Positions 1 through 7,549 of a stretch of DNA of 40,866 nucleotides are shown piece by piece. Position numbers and translations under genes: made by a program. The first letter of the stretch is position 1; every line of letters begins with the position of its first letter. A model generated the notes under the pieces. That model was not told the DNA's origin and made no database searches. It worked only from the letters and a program-made list of their open reading frames with translations. This DNA is from SURF-32 sp964648365 (GTDB lineage Bacteria; Planctomycetota; Phycisphaerae; UBA1845), in contig CAZYLK010000035.1 in the NCBI GenBank assembly GCA_964648365.1, positions 1 to 40,866 on the forward strand. Reading direction: 5' to 3'.

Positions 1-88
1 CGGCTGCGCTCGACGCGCCGGCCGCCGGCAGAGGGCCGGCCCCGCCGCCCGGAGGGGCCGTGTCGGACATGTCGGATGCGTCGGTCAT
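1..88 (-). CDS. 5' end of an unidentified protein, cut by the window edge
   Basis: A reading frame opens leftward at an ATG at 88 and stays open to the window edge (29 codons). A Shine-Dalgarno-like GGGAG lies five bases before the ATG, which is the main reason to call it. The visible N-terminus is rich in Ala, Pro, Gly and Ser with a few Asp and shows no signal peptide or domain, so no function can be given. A rightward frame starting at 60 overlaps it but has no ribosome site and runs into repeat DNA. Confidence is low because so little of the gene is visible. Confidence 0.35.
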   Translation of the reverse strand, partial: MTDASDMSDTAPPGGGAGPLPAAGASSAA

Positions 89-691
89 GCTTGCTCCCGT
101 CACCGGCGCCGCGCCGCCGGATCCATCCGCCGCCACGACCCGCGCGATGATGACCGCCGCGGCAGAGCCGGTCAACACGCCGCGCGTGGCAGGGCCGCGT
201 GGGCGCGGTGTCGGCCGCGTGGGTGGGTTTGCGCGGAAGTGGGGTACGGCCCGGGACGGCGGGGAGCCTGACAGACCCGGCGGAGACGCTCGAACGTGGC
301 ACGCGTGGCACGGCCTTCCAGGCCGTGATTCGCAGAGTGGCAGGCCCCTGCCTCTTTCGTGAATCGGTTTCCGTCCACGCAAGCCAAAATACTGAGTCGC
401 CATCACGGGCAAGATGCCGGCAAGATGCCCGTGCCACGCGCGCCGCCCGCGGCTTGAGGGCCCCCGCCGATTGCGTCACGCACGCGGGACGGCCCAGCCA
501 CGGGCTGATCTTCGACTTCCAGGCCGTGATTCCGCTGGACATCCGGCGGGGTCGCGATCATGATGATGACACAGGGGCGTTCGCGCTGCTGGGGATCGGC
601 CGGCCGTCGGGTTTGCCCAAGGCTGATCGATCGTGCAATTCAGCGTCGCGCGAACGCCCCGTTTGTTGCCACCGCCTCACGGCGACTTGTG
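89..691. repeat. Intergenic region with REP-like palindromes
   Basis: No convincing gene was found in these 600 bases; the open frames present have no ribosome sites and run through repeats. Three related elements are visible. A perfect 8-bp hairpin, CACGGCCT-TCC-AGGCCGTG, lies at 309-327. A 17-base stretch of it (CTTCCAGGCCGTGATTC, 315-331) recurs exactly at 516-532. A second hairpin pairs CACGGGC at 404-410 with GCCCGTG at 427-433 and encloses a doubled AAGATGCC. The second type resembles the element at 18792-18810. These look like short interspersed palindromes of the REP kind. Confidence 0.5.
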
Positions 692-2626
692 TCAGTTACA
701 TGGGCTGGACGAACAAGTGAAATACGGGTTCGCCACTTGGTTCATACAGTCCGTCTGGTAGACGGTCTTGGTGCTTCCGGTATCACTTCCGCAGATACAG
801 AACTCGAACAGGTCCGTATCATCGTGACAGCCGATGACGGTAATCGTGCCGGTGAAGTCGCCGCCACCGCCTGTGCCGTTGAGGATGTTGATCACGCCAT
901 CGTAGGTGACTGGGTCAACTGGATCCACCGGATCCGATTCGGGGTTACCAATAAAGATGTCCCCGTCGGCGTCATGGGAGTCACCCTCATCGAAGTTGAC
1001 GACGATTGTCCCGTTAGTTGCCAGTCCGTCGATCACCTGAATAAGCGACGTGCTGTCCGTGCCCTCGTCAATCCGGATATCGCCATTGCAGACGCCGTCG
1101 ACCAAGATTCTCCCGTTGGCACCGAGCTTGTTGAGAGCCAGGATGGCTCCGTCGTCGATGTCGCCGGTTACTGCGAAGTCACCGCGAGAGTTGCTGACAA
1201 CCGTGAAGGACGCTCCATTGACCATGTCGACTACGCCGTAGGCGCCGCCCACGTTGAAGTCGGCACCGCTCGTGAAGTCGTCGCCGATCGAGACGTCTCC
1301 CGAGAAGGCGCCACCGATCGTGACTGATCCAGCCAGATCATTGGCGACCGCCAGCGTTCCCTGCATTGTGCCTTCTAGCAGGATCGATGCAGAACTACCG
1401 ATTCCGCTGGCTCCGCTGACCGTGATGGACGCGCTACTGTTAAAGTCGCCGTCCGTTCCTTCGAACATCTTGATCATCGCAGTTCCGGTCATGTTGCCGT
1501 CGATGACGACGTCGCCGCTGAAGTTGTGACTGCCTTCATCGGTGTTGACGTTGAAGGCGCCGCCCATGGACCCGGACAGGTCGAGCAGACCGCCTGATCC
1601 GAACTCGGTCTTGACGTTGACCGTTCCGCCGAGGCTTCCGGCGGTAATGTCATGGTTGACTTCGTAGATCGTGACTGTTCCATCGATGTCATTGGCGCCG
1701 AAGTTCAATCGGCCGAAACCATCCATCGTCGCCTTCGACCAGTCCACCGTGGCGCCGCTGGGCAGGTCGTCGCTGAATGTGACGACCGCCTGCATTGGCA
1801 CGCCGTTGCTGCCCAAGTAACCGCATTTGAACGTGGAGCCGGCGGCCATCGATCCGATGTTGATGAAGCTGAAACGGTAGACGCGAAGGCCGATCTGGAA
1901 CGTGTCCTCGCTGATTTCGGAGACGTTGATCGTGACCGTGTCGCCTCCATCGCCGTCCACGGCGCCCTTGAAGCTGACGCGGCGGCCGTCGACCAGGTTG
2001 ATCGTCGAGGGTCCGACAATGTTGCCCTCCACGATAAACTGATCGGCCGTGGCGGCCGGGTCGATGCCGTAGATGTCCACGTCGCCGACGAGGTCGCCGT
2101 CGATCGTGAGGTTGGCCCCGCCGCCGTTGCCTCCCGAGGAGGTTTGCAGGTATAATCCCGTCAGGAGGTCATCGGCGACCTCGCCGTCGAGAATGCGGGA
2201 GAAGTAGTCAGGGTCATGGTTGTCGAGATCGACCAGGTCGAGATTCGCCGCGCCCGGGTCGCCGTCCGGCTGGAGGACGCGGAACTCGTAGTTCCAGTCG
2301 GCGTTGGCGAAAATCGTGCCGATGTTCTCCGGCGTCTGGTTGGTGTCGTCGTCCCAGGACCAGACGCGGTACTCTCGCGTTGTCACGCCGTCGCTGCCGC
2401 GAAGGAAAGTGATCCCAGGATTGTCGGGGTCCGTCGTAACGTCAAAATCGAAGTCGACGCCCTCCTCAGGAGGATCACCCGGGATGTTGTCGAACCTGAC
2501 GCAGATCTCCGGCTTGCCCTCGCCCCCGGAGTCGCACGCGGGGTCGCTGGCCTGACCAAAGCAGTGGTGACCGATGCCGATACACAGTGCTGCCGCGATT
2601 AGCGGCAAAATGAAATGGCGATTCAT
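692..2626 (-). CDS. Secreted repeat (solenoid-like) protein of unknown function
   Basis: A 644-residue exported protein. The ATG at 2626 is chosen because AAAGGA lies just upstream and it gives a clean signal peptide (MNR, a hydrophobic stretch, then HHCFGQA); an upstream in-frame start at 2797 would run into the divergent gene. The mature protein is acidic, rich in Gly, Asp, Ser and Thr, and built of irregular repeats of the kind GDxxGxVxI, GGxFSGDVxI and GDIDDGAIxAL. These suggest a beta-solenoid or bactofilin-like wall of short strands. A DPV triplet repeat lies near residue 575, and the last 45 residues hold several Cys. No catalytic motif is seen. A surface or extracellular structural role is inferred only from composition and export. 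Confidence 0.75.
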   Translation of the reverse strand: MNRHFILPLIAAALCIGIGHHCFGQASDPACDSGGEGKPEICVRFDNIPGDPPEEGVDFDFDVTTDPDNPGITFLRGSDGVTTREYRVWSWDDDTNQTPENIGTIFANADWNYEFRVLQPDGDPGAANLDLVDLDNHDPDYFSRILDGEVADDLLTGLYLQTSSGGNGGGANLTIDGDLVGDVDIYGIDPAATADQFIVEGNIVGPSTINLVDGRRVSFKGAVDGDGGDTVTINVSEISEDTFQIGLRVYRFSFINIGSMAAGSTFKCGYLGSNGVPMQAVVTFSDDLPSGATVDWSKATMDGFGRLNFGANDIDGTVTIYEVNHDITAGSLGGTVNVKTEFGSGGLLDLSGSMGGAFNVNTDEGSHNFSGDVVIDGNMTGTAMIKMFEGTDGDFNSSASITVSGASGIGSSASILLEGTMQGTLAVANDLAGSVTIGGAFSGDVSIGDDFTSGADFNVGGAYGVVDMVNGASFTVVSNSRGDFAVTGDIDDGAILALNKLGANGRILVDGVCNGDIRIDEGTDSTSLIQVIDGLATNGTIVVNFDEGDSHDADGDIFIGNPESDPVDPVDPVTYDGVINILNGTGGGGDFTGTITVIGCHDDTDLFEFCICGSDTGSTKTVYQTDCMNQVANPYFTCSSSPCN

Positions 2627-2685
2627 ATCGCTGTCCTTTCTTGCGTCTGATTGCATCTTGCCGCCGATAGCGTCGACGGCTCCTG

Positions 2686-2709
2686 ACCAGACGCTACGCT
2701 GCGTCTGGT
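2686..2709. promoter_or_regulatory. Perfect inverted repeat between divergent genes
   Basis: ACCAGACGC (2686-2694) and its exact complement GCGTCTGGT (2701-2709) flank the six bases TACGCT. The repeat sits in the roughly 100-base gap between the divergent genes starting at 2626 and 2731, about 20 bases before the latter. Another GCGTCTG lies at 2644-2650, close to the start of the leftward gene. It may be an operator shared by both genes or a hairpin in the leader of either transcript; there is no T-tract to suggest a terminator. Confidence 0.4.
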
Positions 2710-2730
2710 GCTTGTGTGGGAGAATTGCGA

Positions 2731-3603
2731 ATGCATCGATGTACGCTGATTGTCGTTCTGAATTTGGCGGTCCCCGTATGCGGTCAGATGATCTCATATG
2801 AAGGTAACTCCTTTCCGGAAGAAACGGGCTGGGAGCGTCGTCCGCGAAGCAATCAACCGGAGCGTTGGCTGAACGAGGGTTGGCTTCAGTTCCGGTGCGC
2901 CGTAATCGACCCGGAGATATGCGTGGGTGAAGACGACTTCTATCGCTGGGATCTTGACGATTTCGCCGGAGCCCAGAGGTTCATGCTCGAATGGTCGGTG
3001 ATCACGGACGGTCCACGGTCGGAGATTCTGGATGTCGCCCCTACCACCGCCGTTGCATCTGGGCAGAGCGGGATTCGGTTTCACACTACAGTCGCGCACG
3101 ACCAGGTGCGCTTTTTCGATGACATCTTCGATGCCCACTGGATCGATTTGAGACGGAGCGCCCATGCGTTCAGACTCGATATCTATGGCGAGCACTGGTA
3201 CGAGTGGTCGATCGACGGGAGCGTCCAAGTCGCCGAGCGGCCGGACAAGCAATACCCGACCGCCGATTCCTTCATCATTTGGGGCGTCCGCGCCGCTTGC
3301 GACGACAGTGAATCCGCATTCGACTACGTTCGATTCGGCATCCCGGAGGATGAGCCGGCAATCGACTGCGATTCCATTCGCACGCTCAAGGGCTCGTGCC
3401 GTGACGGCAAGATAAAGGCCAAGCTCAAGTCTGCCCTGGAGCCGGGCGCGGAACTGACGCTCACCAACAACGGCGACCACCGCGTCATGCGCGTCAAGCC
3501 GAACGGCAAGGCCAAGGCCAAATACAAGCATCAGAGCGGTGAACACACCCTTCTCCTCCTGAACTGCCCGGCTATATCGCAGGACATCACCTGCGGGCCG
3601 TAA
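2731..3603 (+). CDS. Secreted protein with lectin-like N-domain and Cys-framed C-domain
   Basis: A 290-residue exported protein. The ATG at 2731 is preferred over the GTG at 2716: GGGAG sits eight bases before it, and it starts directly on a short signal peptide (MHRC, hydrophobic, ending VCGQ). The middle (about residues 20-210) has aromatic-rich strands (RFMLEWSV, HAFRLDIYGEHWYEWSIDG) reminiscent of concanavalin A-like jelly-roll folds, but no family is recognised. The last 75 residues form a separate unit starting at Cys-Asp-Ser and ending in a Cys pair, with GKIKAKLK and a GKAKAKYKHQSGEH stretch. A similar unit ends the WD40 protein at 22223-23449. It is divergent from the 692-2626 gene, which is also secreted. 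Confidence 0.75.
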   Translation: MHRCTLIVVLNLAVPVCGQMISYEGNSFPEETGWERRPRSNQPERWLNEGWLQFRCAVIDPEICVGEDDFYRWDLDDFAGAQRFMLEWSVITDGPRSEILDVAPTTAVASGQSGIRFHTTVAHDQVRFFDDIFDAHWIDLRRSAHAFRLDIYGEHWYEWSIDGSVQVAERPDKQYPTADSFIIWGVRAACDDSESAFDYVRFGIPEDEPAIDCDSIRTLKGSCRDGKIKAKLKSALEPGAELTLTNNGDHRVMRVKPNGKAKAKYKHQSGEHTLLLLNCPAISQDITCGP

Positions 3604-3674
3604 TTCCCTGCCAGTTATAAGAACCGGTGATTGTTAGACTCCGGTGTTCGCTTGAATAAATCTCTGGCAGGAAT
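3603..3674. repeat. Inverted repeat downstream of the secreted-protein gene
   Basis: ATTCCCTGCCAG (3603-3614) and CTGGCAGGAAT (3664-3674) are complementary except for one extra C, leaving about 50 bases between them in which CCGGTG occurs twice. The element begins at the stop codon of the 2731-3603 gene and may be a terminator-like structure or a small mobile remnant. The rest of the gap, 3675-3961, shows no gene or strong signal. Confidence 0.3.
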
Positions 3675-3961
3675 CGGACAAGATTCCGTTTTGGTTGCGT
3701 GAAGGGGGCGCTTACGGCGACGGCATTCCGGGTCGCGGCGACTCCGACGTGGGCGTGGCGCGGCCGCACAACGAGTCATCGCGATCGGGTTCGCTGTGTG
3801 GCGCCGGTTCTCAATCGGTGTACAGGGGTTGAATGTGTGGATTGCGCGTGCCACGTTCCCGGCACGACACCGGCGCAGAGTTGGCGCATGTCGCGTGGAA
3901 CGGGCGAAATGCGCGACGCACCGCTGCAGGCGGCGCCGCGCTTGCGACCGGCGTCGCGGCG

Positions 3962-4450
3962 CTATGGAATCAGGATCGACGCGGCGAACTGGGTAATGGC
4001 CAGCAGGATGGTGATCGCGACGCGGGAGAAGTCGACCGGCTGCTTCATGCGCGCCCGCGCCCAGGGCGGCAGGCGCAAGACCTGCAACGAACTGAGCACC
4101 AGTAAAAAGCTCAGGCCCCCGCACAGGCGGGCGAGATTACGACACAGGATCGGCAGGACGATGCCGAACTTCGCATTGAAGACAATAATGGGAATGGTCA
4201 CCAGCGCCCCCACCGCGGCCAGGCGGAAGGCGGCGCTGACGACGTCGGGCACGAACTCCAACTGGCGGATGCGGCTCTTGATCGCGTAGGCTTCGCGCTC
4301 GATCTGCCGCCGGCTGAACGCGCCGCCGCACTCCGGACAGCGGTCCGACACGCTGCCGGTCAGGTCATAGCCGCAGCGCAGACAGAACGGATGCAGATCG
4401 GGGTGCCACGCCCCGCCCAGCATCGTGTCCAGTTCGTGCGGTTCAATCAT
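3962..4450 (-). CDS. Zinc-ribbon membrane protein
   Basis: A 162-residue protein with a four-Cys zinc ribbon near the N-terminus (Cys23, Cys26, Cys38, Cys41, within CLRCGYDLTG and RCPECG) followed by a polar stretch and three hydrophobic segments at roughly residues 72-90, 108-125 and 142-160. This ribbon-plus-membrane arrangement is typical of planctomycete genomes; its biochemical role is unknown. The ATG directly abuts the TGA of the upstream PKD lipoprotein gene (stop 4451-4453, start 4448-4450), so the two are almost certainly translationally coupled. The ribbon probably faces the cytoplasm, which is inference. Confidence 0.8.
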   Translation of the reverse strand: MIEPHELDTMLGGAWHPDLHPFCLRCGYDLTGSVSDRCPECGGAFSRRQIEREAYAIKSRIRQLEFVPDVVSAAFRLAAVGALVTIPIIVFNAKFGIVLPILCRNLARLCGGLSFLLVLSSLQVLRLPPWARARMKQPVDFSRVAITILLAITQFAASILIP

Positions 4451-6430
4451 TCAATCCAGCCAGCCGTTGGCGGTCTCGGTCACGACGCCGCCCGACGCTT
4501 CCAGGATAATCGTATATTCGGTCCCGGTGGACAGCGTCCGCAACTCGGGCGGCGAATCAAACAGATAGCTCGGGAATCGAACCTGATACACCACGTCCGC
4601 GAAGTGCGTCTCCTGGTTGCTGATGCTCTGGAGGTCGAACGTCAGCGTATACGTTCCATCAGCGAGCGTCGTGCCCGCGGGAATCACGATGCGGGCGAAG
4701 CCGAACTCGCCCCAGTCGCTGCTGAACCCCGTCACCGGCGCGGCGCCCGATCGCTGCAGCGATACCTCGCCGCGCACCAGCCCGGTCGCGTCGCGCCAGC
4801 CTACCTGCACCTCCACGACTGGCAGGTCGGTCGGCTCGCCGGCGCCCGGCTCGTCCGCCGGCAGGAAAGCATTGTAGACGACGCGGGCCTCACCGGCGGA
4901 CACGTCCAGGGCGATGCCGCGGGCGGTGCCGGTCACGATGTTGTCCTGGAATCCGAAGCTGTAGCCGAGGAAGTCCACGTTGTAGCGCACATCGGCGAAG
5001 TAGGGCGTCGTGTTCGAGAAGGACTCGAACCCGAAGGTCAGCCAGTGCAGCCCGGCCGGCACCGAGTCGCGCGGCCACGACACGGCCGTCATGCCGGACG
5101 TGCCCCAGTCGGTCGTCGTGGGCGCCGGCCGCGACCCGTCGGGGAACTGCCAGCCCAGCTCGACGCGGACGCTGTCGGCCGCGCCCGTCCACGTGCCCTC
5201 GATACGCACGTCGTCGTCCTGTCCCGGCGGCAGGACGTTGACGACGACCTCATCCGGTTCGCTGGTCAGCGCCCCGTCGCTGACCAGCAGTTGCAGCACC
5301 ACCTGCTCGGCGCCATCGACCTGCGGCGCGGTGAACGTCGGGGTGGACGTGTCGGAGCCCGCCAGCGTCACCGGCGGGCCGGACGTCTGGACCCACAGGT
5401 AGGCCAGCAGGTCGTTGTCGGGGTCAGACGAATTGCCTCCGTCGAGCGAGACGATATCTCCCGGCTCGGCCGTCTGGTCCGGACCGGCGTTCGCGATCGG
5501 GGCGCGGTTCTGACCGCCAGGCGCGTCGCAGCTATCCTGATCCTCGTTGCACACCTGGGCTTCATTGCAGGGCGACTCGCCCGCGACACACGCGCCGTCC
5601 ACGCACGCTTCCAGCCCGTTGCAGAACAGGGCATCGCGACAATCGGCGTCGACCTCGCAGGCGGTCGACTCGGGCACGTCACGCACGGAGACGCTGACGG
5701 TAGCGGCGCGGCCGCACTGGGCCGCATTGGTGACGACGAGTTCGAACAGCAGGACCACGTCGCCGGCAACCAGCGGCGCATCGAACGACGGGGAGGCGAC
5801 GGTCGGATCGGAGAAGGTGATGCTGGGGGCGCCCTCAGAAGGAAGCTGCCTCCATGCGTAGGACAGCGCTCCACCGCCGGGGTCGGTCGAGGCGGCGCCG
5901 ATAAGCGTGACCAGACCCGATCCCTCATCCACCGTCACGTCTGAGCCTGCGTCGGCGCGGGGGCAGTCCGGTTCGGCATCCGTCGACCCGACGATGACGA
6001 GGGTTGTGTCCCGGTCGACGACGGCGCGGCCGTCATCGACGACCAGGGCAAACTCGTAAATGCCGTTCACCGTGGGAACGAAGCTCGGCAACGCGGTTCC
6101 GGCGTCTTCGAGCAAGACGCCGGTCGGGCCGTCCACAAAACTCCAGCGGTAGCTGATGGTGTCGCCGTCCGGATCAGCACTGGCGAGTCCATCGAGGTAG
6201 ACGCGCTGCCCGAGCACGGCGTTTCTGGGCACGCCGGCATCGGCCGTTGGCGGCTGATTCAGATTCGGAATGACGATGCCCCCGTTTGTGCAGCCGCCGA
6301 CGACCGCCGCGAGCGACAGCGTTGCCGCGCAGGCCGGCCGAGTCACGTGGGCCGCGGCGACGCGCCTGAGCGCGGCCGCGGCTCGTTTCATTTCAGTACA
6401 GATGATCCCCGTCACGGTGCGTATCTCCAT
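4451..6430 (-). CDS. PKD-domain surface lipoprotein
   Basis: A 659-residue exported protein. A hydrophobic stretch ends in VVGGC, a lipoprotein cleavage site, so it is probably lipid-anchored. PKD-type Ig-like domains follow at roughly residues 60-145, 152-250 and 308-400, each with the ADAG/ANAG start and an SYxW or AYLW core. Between the second and third is a Cys-rich segment of the C-x-DxDCRD..FCNGxEAC type (about 252-305). The C-terminal 250 residues are two tandem copies of a beta domain sharing DWG, a PAG/LADG turn and SN..x.FADV.Y.V.F. The start is uncertain: ATG at 6430, or ATG at 6391 giving a shorter signal peptide. Likely a cell-surface adhesion or scaffold protein; no enzyme motif is seen. 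Confidence 0.8.
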   Translation of the reverse strand: MEIRTVTGIICTEMKRAAAALRRVAAAHVTRPACAATLSLAAVVGGCTNGGIVIPNLNQPPTADAGVPRNAVLGQRVYLDGLASADPDGDTISYRWSFVDGPTGVLLEDAGTALPSFVPTVNGIYEFALVVDDGRAVVDRDTTLVIVGSTDAEPDCPRADAGSDVTVDEGSGLVTLIGAASTDPGGGALSYAWRQLPSEGAPSITFSDPTVASPSFDAPLVAGDVVLLFELVVTNAAQCGRAATVSVSVRDVPESTACEVDADCRDALFCNGLEACVDGACVAGESPCNEAQVCNEDQDSCDAPGGQNRAPIANAGPDQTAEPGDIVSLDGGNSSDPDNDLLAYLWVQTSGPPVTLAGSDTSTPTFTAPQVDGAEQVVLQLLVSDGALTSEPDEVVVNVLPPGQDDDVRIEGTWTGAADSVRVELGWQFPDGSRPAPTTTDWGTSGMTAVSWPRDSVPAGLHWLTFGFESFSNTTPYFADVRYNVDFLGYSFGFQDNIVTGTARGIALDVSAGEARVVYNAFLPADEPGAGEPTDLPVVEVQVGWRDATGLVRGEVSLQRSGAAPVTGFSSDWGEFGFARIVIPAGTTLADGTYTLTFDLQSISNQETHFADVVYQVRFPSYLFDSPPELRTLSTGTEYTIILEASGGVVTETANGWLD

Positions 6431-7197
6431 GAGTCTGGCTCTTGCGGCTCAAACGTCCGACTCGGCCGCAGCCGGGCCTTATCAGACGACGACCATTGTA
6501 GGCCGAGGGCAAGTGACCGGAATGGTCGACCCCGTCTGATATTGCAGGAGCGGCGGTTTTGCCGCATAGGCTTTATTTTTTTCAGTGCCTACTGATTTTT
6601 GGGGAAGATTTGCGGTGTCGGAGGCTCGGATTGCGCTTGACAAGCCGGGTGCGGTCTGGCAAAGTTCCCGCCTGAATTCTGAACCGGCGGGTTGGAGCGT
6701 GTGCGTCCTACCCCGTTTTCAGGATGATGTCTTGGGATTCGTTAATGGCGCGGTCCGTCGTTTCCCGATAATGGGCCTAACCTCACCGGAACGTCGGCGC
6801 ACGATCCGGGCATGGCGCGGAGGTTGGAAGGACGACGGCGATCGACCGTCGTGCAGCGAGTCGGAAGTTTCGTACAGCATTGTCGCCCTCGATCGTGCGG
6901 CGTCGTCCGCGGTTCTGCGAATCCGGCGATTCTGAGGGTATCCAAGAGTTTGCCATCCGGCGATTGATCAGTCAGAGCGTCGTTCGTCGCGTGAACGTTT
7001 CACGACGGCCGGGCGGCAGGTTTGGCGTTTTTTGTGGTTCAGTTCCGGATAGAGCGTCACCGCGACGCGGAATGCAGGCGACACGTCGGCGCGGCGTGCC
7101 TGCGGGATCCGGAATAGTCAAGAGCGAATCGAAAGCTTGTTCGGCCGGTGTCGGGCAGGTGAGTTCGCGAGATTCTTCGTAAGGAGGTCGAATCCTA
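6431..7197. other. Long intergenic region without a recognised gene
   Basis: About 770 bases between the start of the PKD lipoprotein gene and the small lipopeptide gene. It must hold the promoters of both divergent genes. A TACAAT (minus strand, 6495-6500) could serve the PKD gene, but no matching -35 is visible. A GCGGC/GCCGC hairpin at 6550-6565 precedes a T-rich run with too large a gap to be a good terminator. Short frames here have no ribosome sites and were not called. Confidence 0.4.
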
Positions 7198-7386
7198 ATG
7201 GGTAAGAAGAGTTTGAAGAGCGTAGCGTTGACGCTGCTCACTGGCGGAATGGTGCTCGGTGGCGGCTGCCTCGGCATCAACTGGCAGCAGCTGCTGGTTA
7301 ACACCGCCGTTCAGCAGGGCATCGAGTTCCTGCTGGACAACGACGGCGTCTTCGATCTGTGGGAAGACGGCAACGTCGCCGAGTAA
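7198..7386 (+). CDS. Small secreted lipopeptide, 62 residues
   Basis: A short gene with the best ribosome site in the window: AAGGAGG at 7181-7187, eleven bases before the ATG. The product has a Lys-rich start (MGKKSLK), a hydrophobic core and a lipobox-like GGGC at residue 24. A mature peptide of about 38 residues follows, containing NWQQLL, an amphipathic stretch and the acidic tail LLDNDGVFDLWEDGNVAE. It stands alone, followed by a strong terminator, so it is a monocistronic and probably well expressed gene. The function is unknown. An outer-membrane-anchored peptide is inferred from the lipobox; cleavage by signal peptidase I is the alternative. Confidence 0.75.
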   Translation: MGKKSLKSVALTLLTGGMVLGGGCLGINWQQLLVNTAVQQGIEFLLDNDGVFDLWEDGNVAE

Positions 7387-7457
7387 GCTCTCCCGAGGGC
7401 AGCCGCAGCACGTTGCGTAGCGATGCGCCCGTGCCGGGAGCTGTCCCTGAAGAATCG

Positions 7458-7498
7458 GCGGCGCGGAGTGACAACTGTCGCTCCGCGTCGCTTTTTTT
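7458..7498 (+). terminator. Rho-independent terminator of the lipopeptide gene
   Basis: A 15-bp stem (7458-7472 with 7477-7491, including two G-T pairs) closes on the four-base loop AACT and is followed directly by seven T (7492-7498). It lies about 70 bases after the stop codon at 7386. Because it ends only 51 bases before the ATG at 7550, the next gene needs its own promoter in that interval. Confidence 0.85.
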
Positions 7499-7537
7499 AT
7501 TGCCGGCCTCGCCGGTGTACGGGCGACGACGGGCGCG

Positions 7538-7549
7538 TACACTTTCGAC
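7538..7549 (+). promoter_or_regulatory. Probable -10 box of a leaderless promoter
   Basis: TACACT (7538-7543) ends six bases before the ATG at 7550. The upstream terminator forces transcription to start anew within the 51-base gap, and no Shine-Dalgarno precedes the ATG. Transcription would then begin at or next to the start codon. No convincing -35 is seen. Confidence 0.4.

Noticed and set aside
4391..5944. 517-codon plus-strand frame
   Set aside because: Antisense to the PKD lipoprotein gene; composition is Arg/His/Ala-rich as expected of a GC-rich shadow frame.
6550..6581. Hairpin followed by T run as a terminator
   Set aside because: The T run begins about ten bases after the short stem, and no plus-strand gene ends nearby.
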